Below are positions 57,321 through 64,000 of a stretch of DNA of 64,000 bases, one piece after another. Numbering within the stretch: the stretch's first letter is position 1; each line of letters opens with the position of its first letter. This DNA comes from Sequoia sempervirens (lineage: Eukaryota > Streptophyta > Pinopsida > Cupressales > Cupressaceae): NCBI GenBank assembly GCA_007258455.2, contig VDFB02358134.1, positions 212,425,590 to 212,489,589 of the forward strand. The letters are read 5' to 3'. The translations under genes and the position numbers were made by a program. The notes below the pieces were generated by a model. The model saw only the letters and a list, made by a program, of their open reading frames with translations, had not been told where the DNA came from and made no database searches.

Positions 57321-58400
57321 ACCCTAGTGAAAACCTGGCAAATAGGCATCTCGGTAGCGACAAAAAAGAAAAAAAGAAAAAAAATGAGTCAGAAAAATGC
57401 AATAAAAACAAATAGTGAAAATTTGGCAAACAAACACTATTTGTAGTTCTCCGTCTATTAGTTCATGTTCTACACTTGGCTTCTCAATCCTTCATTTCAA
57501 TGAATCTTTCCATCATCTTAGGGTCATACCAGCATCATGTTTCCATCATTTTCCTAGAGCGATAACGTCTTACCATGGCTTGATTATTGTACATATTTAT
57601 TTCAGCAAGTTGTGTCAAATACTGGGGGCAAAAGTTGACATACTCGGGGGAAATCAACTTTTAGATTTTACCGCAACAGCTAGACAATAACATCCAATCC
57701 AATCATGCGAACAAATAATGGAATCACATGAACAACTATCCAACCATTGATCCATATCACAACGGTTTTTTAGCAAAATACCATATCATGACTCATATCT
57801 GGATGATCTAAAATCTGAATAATGATTGACATATTGGTTTTACACTTTGAACAATGGTTGTTTGATTTTTCGATATCATCTCTTTGGAGCACACTCAATG
57901 ATGTATTGAACTAGAGTGGCAAGGAAGGAGTATATTTTTCTTTGTCTATTATCTTGAGGTTAACCATCGATTTGATGCAAATATGTTGTGAAACATGATT
58001 CCCAAAGCATATCATTGACGACAGTTCCACATTTGCATCAAAAGGTGGTTAGTCTTTGTCTGTTTATGCAAGAAATGCTCAAGTCATCTTGGTTCAATTA
58101 TACCTCGATGCTTGTGTTCACTTGCTATATCAAAAATCATGAAAGTTGTACTCAGGTCATCATTGGTGCTAATCTCCCATCTGATGCTTGTACATGCTTC
58201 CAAAATTTTATAAGGCTCTATGATGATTCAAGAAAGCTACCCAAAGGCTCAGCAAACAGTTGGTTTTATTTAGTTGCATTTCATTTAGATCAATGTACAT
58301 ATTTGCATACTAGATTCACATTAGACTTTTAAACAAAGCTGAATAGATAAATCAATGGTTGTCATGTCTCTTTGGACTATATGTGGAGGACATTTGGACA
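57321..58400. other. Tat 3' untranslated region
   Basis: Contains GGTTACCCTAGTGAAAACCTGGCAAA and its shorter echo TAGTGAAAATTTGGCAAAC about 100 bp later, and ACTGGGGGCAAAAG and ACTCGGGGGAAATC at 57622-57655, which are polypurine-like. No LTR start with a partner is seen after them. Nothing coding is recognised. Confidence 0.5.
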
Positions 58401-59700
58401 TTTGTTTCATCCTCTTTTCATTATCATTTCACCTAGATCTTGTGCATATCATATAGTTTATCATTCATCATTTGGATCCTTTATCAATTATTTATCCTTC
58501 ATGATGCATTATCATTTCATATTTCATATCATTTCATTACATATCATGGGACATTCTCTTTTTTATCATCTTGGTTTCATTCTCATATCATTTCGATCCT
58601 TTATCATTTCGTATCATTCATTTATTCATTTAACCATTTTTCATTCTTATTCTATCCATTAGTTTCATTTTCATATCATCTCATTTTCATATCATTACAT
58701 TTCATCTTGTTTCATCTCATCTCATTTCATTTCATCATATCATTCATTTTCATTTCATTTTATCAATCCATATCAATTTATTACATTACATTGCATATCA
58801 TATCATTCATTTCCATTTCACTTTATCAATCCATATCATTTTATAACATTGCATTGCATATCATATCATTCAATTCCTTTCATTCCATATCATTTTATTA
58901 CATTACATTGCATATCATATCATTCAATTTCATTTCATTTTTCCATATCATTTTACATTTCATCCTTTCATATCATTACATTGCATTTTCTATCATATCA
59001 TTATTGAATCATTTTTTTGTATTCATCATAATTTTCTCATCATTATCATATCCTCATTATTAATATAATTATCATTTATCATCATCTCATCAGCTCATAT
59101 CATTTTATCATCTCATTTCATCTCATAATTCATTTTATTTTACTATTAAATTTCATATCATTTCATTTCATTTTATATCATTACATTTCATTTCGTTTTA
59201 TCATTCCATCTCATTTTATCATCTCATCAATCTTTTTCGTATTCATTACATTTCATAGCATACATTTTATCATTTATCATTCACATCTTTTCTCATTTTC
59301 AAAACCATTTTATTTATCATTTTTTTTCATACAACATTTGATTCATATTACATATCATATTGCAAATTCATCATGCATTTCATAAACACATCACATCATC
59401 ATCATTTATAACATTTTGGAAAATCAAAACACAAGAATTTCATATGAACATTACATTTCCACATCATTAACAATTCATATCATATATCATATCATCTCAA
59501 CATGTTGCATTTTTACCATCATCATCCACTTGCATGAGATCATTAGTACACATCATATTGCACATCATCCTGCAAATCATGTTAGTCAGTAGATTATATA
59601 TCAATATCCATATCACATAAACAAGGAAATAAATGCATATCCATCTCATATCATCATAACCAATGCAACACATCATCAAAACTCATCGCCGCTGCATATC
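58401..59700. repeat. CATTT/ATCAT-rich simple and higher-order repeat
   Basis: Dominated by TTTCATATCATTT variants. A higher-order unit is visible: ATTGCATATCATATCATTCA at 58790, 58853 and 58907 (spacing 63 and 54 bp). The 207-codon open frame at 58440-59063 is only a translation of this repeat. Confidence 0.75.
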
Positions 59701-59841
59701 ATCGCTCATCAAAAATACATACAAATGTCCAATAGTTCAATGACACTAAAATTTTTAGAAAGATACATTAGATATGATCAAATATCAATATACATGCTCC
59801 AAGAATATGAGATACATCACATAAAGTCCTGCATACATCAA

Positions 59842-61755
59842 TCACAACTGGTTGGTGGAACCCCCTGATGGAGCTGGTCTCGAGGATGGTGGCCTACCAC
59901 TATTTCCTGCATCTGGATCCCGTCAAGGCCCGGTAACCCCCATGCTCTGTGTCATTTTTTGTGTCCTACTCCTGGTCCTAGTGTGGGACTGTGGAAAAGG
60001 CTCTATGCGCTTAGGAGGACACAACTCATATCAGACTTGATAATACTCCGCCTCTTTGGCCATCTCAAAGCCCTCTGCAATGGCCTCTCACAATGATGCA
60101 CTCTCCACGATGCCCATCAGCCTCTGAGCAACACCCTCGGCCTCTACCGCCCTCTGTCTCAATGCATCTCTCTTTATAATCAACTAGGCTACCTGTGGGT
60201 CTGGGGTAGCAGGATGTGCCTGTCCCTGTGCCATACTCTATTCCTGTGCCTGTAACTATGCGACCAACCCCTGTTCCTGAACCAACTAGCCCTACAACTG
60301 CACCTGTTGTCCCTGAAGTGTCTGCACCTGGGCCTGCAGAGTATCTATTTGCCCCTGCTGGGAGGTAGAGGCAACCCTGATCACTATCTGCCACCCAATC
60401 CCAGTCCTTGGCCACCGCATGATCTGGACACCGCCTAAAATGTTTGGCCTCGGTCTCACTGGAACCAGCCCCTCATCTCCGTCGTCATCCCCATCATCCC
60501 CATCTGAGCTCTCCTCCTCCTCTCCGCTCTCCTCATCCTCTCCCCCAACCGCTGCTTGCTCACCACCTGCCACATCCTCCTGTCTCCCTACCCCTGGCTA
60601 TGGTACTACCAAGATGGGTGTTGGCTCATCAGGATAGGTCAACCGTGGAAATGGATGTGTATGAAAATAAACAGAATACTCCTCAAACATCCCAACATCA
60701 ACAATATACCGCCTGTCATCCCATGCCTCGGGCACTAAAGAAACATACTCTATATAGGCTATCTAGTATGAAATATCATGTCCCCATCCTGCTTCATCCT
60801 TGCTCCGCGCATAGTGAGCAACTCCCTGAGGCATACCCTGTGTAAATCCAAACTGTCACTGTACTCGCATGGCCAAAAACCTCTCAATAATAAATGTGGT
60901 CCTCCCTATCAAAAACCAGGGCATACATACGAATGACATCTCTAAATGATCTATATCCCATGGCTCACAATCTAGGTATGGCCGCCATATCACGACATCC
61001 ATGTCATCAAGGCACCATCTCCAGTAATCGAACTTGCCCAGCTTGGGCTAGACAAGGAACATGGCATAAGCATATACATAGGGTCTGCCTGGTGGCCTCA
61101 CTCTGGGACAGGCTGGTCTCATCACTGCAATATGCTCCCATGCCTAGATCTAGAGCAATGTAACCCCACATGATATACTCGATGCACCCCTGTACACCAC
61201 CTGATGAAGGTCATGATACAGATGCGCCAACATGCAACTCCCCTAGGCATATCTTTGTGGCTATACCAGCATCTGCTCCAGGATCCTCCCCTATCCCACT
61301 AATAGTCTCTTTGACTGGTGATCCAGACAAAGGAGACCTCCAATGAATGTACCCAAAATAGCAGGCAAGGTTGAATACCCCCTGAAATCAGCCCATGGCA
61401 CCCAGTACCCTGCTATCTGAGCATCACCATATACTCTCCTCAATGCATCTGTCCCACCTAGCTCCTTGTGATCATAGAACACAAGGGCACCTACCACTGG
61501 AATACCAAGAATCCTATACACATCCTCGGGAGTCATAGTCACCTCACCCGTTGGCAAATGAAAGGTGTTGTGCTCTGAATGCCACCTCTCTGCCAGTGCG
61601 GTCAACAATCCCCTATTGACCTGAATCGGAGGCATGGACAACAAAGATCTCAATCCACAGGCCCCTATCAATGCTACATCATTTGGTGTCAGCTCGGGTA
61701 TCCTATCCCACCCTGCTGAGTGACGCTCCCTAATATGGAGGTTTTTGAAAACCTC
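59842..61755 (-). pseudogene. Plant mobile domain (PMD) protein relic, antisense to the Tat element
   Basis: One minus-strand frame runs from after a TAG at 61756-61758 to TGA at 59842-59844, about 638 codons, without any indel shift but with about 15 stops. PMD signatures in order: GLRSLLSMPPIQVNRGLLTA, ERWHSEHNTFHLPTGEVTMT, PEDVYRILGIPVVG (open block 61291-61671), GRPYVYAYAMFLV, KLGKFDYWRWCLDDMD, IWRPYLDCEPWDI and LIGRTTFIIERFLAMRVQ. Then an acidic EDEESGEEEESSDGDDGDDD block (60292-60573) and a Gln-rich, probably coiled segment (QQGQIDTLQAQVQTLQGQQV). PMD proteins (MAIN/MAIL1 type) occur both as host genes, which act in TE silencing with PP7-like phosphatases, and inside transposons. No ATG is seen at the start, so an upstream exon or lost start is likely. 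Confidence 0.85.
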
Positions 61756-61758
61756 CTA

Positions 61759-63030
61759 TTTTTAGGTAACATAAGACAATCAATTAGCATCATATCAATG
61801 ACCCATATCAATCAATCTAAATCATATCTATCTATGACCCATATCAGTGACACATAATCAATCTGACTCATATCTATCTATGACCCATATCAGTGACACA
61901 TACTCATCTGAATCATATCTATCTATGACCCATTTCAGTGACACATACTCATCAAACTCATATCAAGTAACCCATATCAAGTGTTTTATCTAGGTGATTC
62001 ATATCATACAATCAATGCACAATCTATCTATCATCAATTCCTATTTGTTTTTCTTTTTCAAGAATGCAAATCTATCAACAATCAAAACATCATCCTATTT
62101 GTATGTCAGTCATGAATGCAAATATGTTTTCCATCCATAGTCTACTATTTTCTTTCTATCGCAGAAAGCAAAATTATCAAAAGTCATCTCAATCATCTAC
62201 TCTTTGTTTTTCATACAGGGGAAACAAAGTTATCAGCTATCTACTCTTTTATTTCTATTTTGGAAACAAAGTTAGCAATTATTTATTATATTTTCTATCC
62301 ATATCAACATGATGATAATACAATTTCTCTATCTATTGACCAAGGAAGCAATATACATCATCATTTTTATCAAATGGGCACATTTCCTAAAAGTGCTAAT
62401 CTGCGGCCTCTATGCGCTAAAACTCATATGCGCTATTATGTATCCTGGATGCACTAAAACTCAGATGCCTCGTTCTTTGCCCTGGATGTGCTCAAACATT
62501 TCCTCTATGTGCTATTTCCCTCTAAGCACTAAAACTCTAATCCAAAGCGCCACTATATTCCTTGGATGCGTGACAACCCTAAATGTGTTAAAACCTTAAT
62601 TTTTCTATGACATCCTAGAAGCGCTACTCTTTCTATCGAATGCGCTAAACTGGTTTCTACAGGGAACATGCTAAATTCATCCTATATGCGCTAAAACACA
62701 TATCAATGTTATTCAAGATTGCTAAATGCAGCTGTGGTCAGGGATTTTGCAATTTTGGTTGAGTTGGAAATTGTAAATGACAATTGTTCAACTTACAGTT
62801 TTTAGCATGATCTTCATCTGGATGACTTAATCAAGCGGTATGTATGTTTCATGGATGCTTAATGTGCTTTTTTTTTTGGTTCAAACCAACCTAACTTATA
62901 CTTGGCACATTTTATTTTAAGTGTCAAAGATTTTTTTTTTTTTGAAGCCGACAAGACACTTTGAGTTAAGCTGCTTACATCCAATCAGGCCAACCTAATT
63001 GATGTATGAAGATGTAATCATGTATATATA
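61759..63030. other. Region with inverted leader motif
   Basis: 61770-61990 has repeated CATATC-ATC-AATC blocks. 62400-62700 carries the complement of the leader motif (TATGCGCTAAAAC and variants at 62412, 62429, 62640 and 62686), that is AGCGCATATAGG on the minus strand, as in the leader at 47532-49560. The rest (62700-63030) would belong to the U3 of the LTR fragment that follows. No coding sequence. Confidence 0.55.
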
Positions 63031-63457
63031 TGGAACATCCATATAGTATTCATATAAAGAAAGTGTGATAGTGTGAAAATATGTGACAGGGTGATAATTG
63101 TTGATAGTTGCTATATACCTGCAAATCGGTGCAGGACTTTTATTTTAAAGAGCTTAATTGGAACTATACTCAACACACAGAAGGTGCATTTCATCAGTTC
63201 ATATTTTGGCAATGAGCCACTCTTTTGTAATCATTTTCAAGTTGTGAGTCTTTCAAGGATAGTGTGTCTTGGTAGTGTGCCCTATAATATTTTATGATCG
63301 GTTATAATATATTGTGAGTTAATCCTCACCGTGGTTTTTCCCACTTTGGGTTTTCCACGTAAAAATCTTGATGTCTATGATTTGTGTGATGTGATGATCT
63401 CTTTCATGTTTTAACTTGAATTTGTTGCTAGATATGTTTTAATAATTGGATGGTTAC
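63031..63457 (+). repeat. LTR fragment of copia family (copy 2)
   Basis: Direct repeat of 41902-42330 (TGGAACATCCATAT... CACTTTGGGTTTTCCACG...AATTGGAT), preceded here by TATATATA, a probable TATA box at 63023-63030. It breaks off near 63457, short of the CTCTCAG end seen in copy 1. Confidence 0.8.
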
Positions 63458-64000
63458 TAGGGTAAGTGCACAAAGATTGTTCCCAAAAAGGGGCTTAAGT
63501 GGCCACTTTTTTTCTGAAATAAGGATATACTGACCTTGGACATGAAATTGAGGATAGTTAAACTCAAAATAGTGAGATGGAACAAAAACAAGGATCGAAG
63601 TGCTCCGAGTCTACTTTCTAAACTACTAGTTTATTGTGAAAATAGTTGAGATTAAGGGGTTCAAAAGAGGGACGTACACAAATTGGTGTTCTTTTTGTCA
63701 GAAAAACATAACATAGCAACTCTTGTATGACCCTAGCATGGTGAAATTTTTTTTAGTATTTTTAAAATTTCTACGGTGAGAAGTTAGCTAATAGTATGTA
63801 GTTGATGCACGATTTTTTTGATAATTTTTAATGAATATTTGATTCTTTTACTAATTTTCTAAGTGGACACTTCCTAATAAATAGAATTTTTTCCATGCTA
63901 CCTCTACAAATTTTGGAAACTAATTGATTTTTTTTAAATAAAAAAAAATTGTAGAATGGAGTCTAGTTTCTAAAAATGTAATTTATTTGAAATTTCGATA
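63458..64000. other. Intergenic DNA to window end
   Basis: No gene or known repeat is seen; AT-rich. Confidence 0.5.

Noticed and set aside
58440..59063. 207-codon open frame rich in Ser, Phe, Ile, His
   Set aside because: It follows the CATTT/ATCAT repeat; no start context or domain.
60419..60845. Ser/Pro-rich plus-strand open frames
   Set aside because: Shadows of the acidic segment of the PMD relic on the opposite strand.

Overview
The window is plant nuclear DNA from a large, repeat-rich genome. A gymnosperm is plausible from the density of old nested LTR elements, but the sequence alone does not prove it. Almost everything recognisable is a decayed transposable element. The only host-gene piece I can support is one first exon of a plant acyl-protein thioesterase/carboxylesterase (43673-43833, minus). 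Two 100-base N runs (19092-19191, 36348-36447) are scaffold joins, and elements stop abruptly at both.

Left part (1-19091). A non-autonomous LTR retrotransposon family coding only gag and aspartic protease is present as a tandem LTR-internal-LTR-internal-LTR array (LTRs at 1616, 5412 and 9237). The third LTR is cut at 10557 by a minus-strand Ty1/copia element (3' LTR 10558-11801, decayed gag-pol, broken 5' LTR from 16033). That 5' LTR is cut at 16409 by a minus-strand chromodomain Ty3/gypsy element running into the first gap. The order of events is gag-pro array, then copia, then chromovirus.

Middle (19192-46191). This is AT-rich intergenic DNA with LINE ORF1 (DUF4283-like) remnants, a candidate inverted-repeat element, a long hairpin array, a ~169-bp tandem repeat, a cluster of palindromes, and a polypyrimidine tract with degenerate telomere-like repeats. 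That tract is split by a 2.5-kb LTR element with 279-bp LTRs, a tRNA-Met type PBS and no recognisable retroviral protein. After the second gap come a copia-type 3' end with several polypurine tracts and a 1.9-kb LTR, a fragment of another LTR, the host exon, and a tRNA-derived SINE with perfect 14-bp target duplications.

Right part (46402-63030). A Tat-lineage Ty3/gypsy element occupies this part. It has a 5' LTR end and PBS, a long leader with an AGCGCATATAGG-type motif, gag, protease, a G-patch-like domain, RT, RNase H, a second archaeal-type RNase H, integrase, and tandem repeats in the 3' region. Further on, on the opposite strand, is a ~1.9-kb single-frame relic of a plant mobile domain (PMD) protein, followed by the leader motif again in inverted orientation. 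Nonsense changes in gag, pol and PMD are mostly explicable as C-to-T or G-to-A transitions, as expected for long-methylated, silenced elements. No 3' LTR of this element was found before the window ends in a fragment of another LTR.
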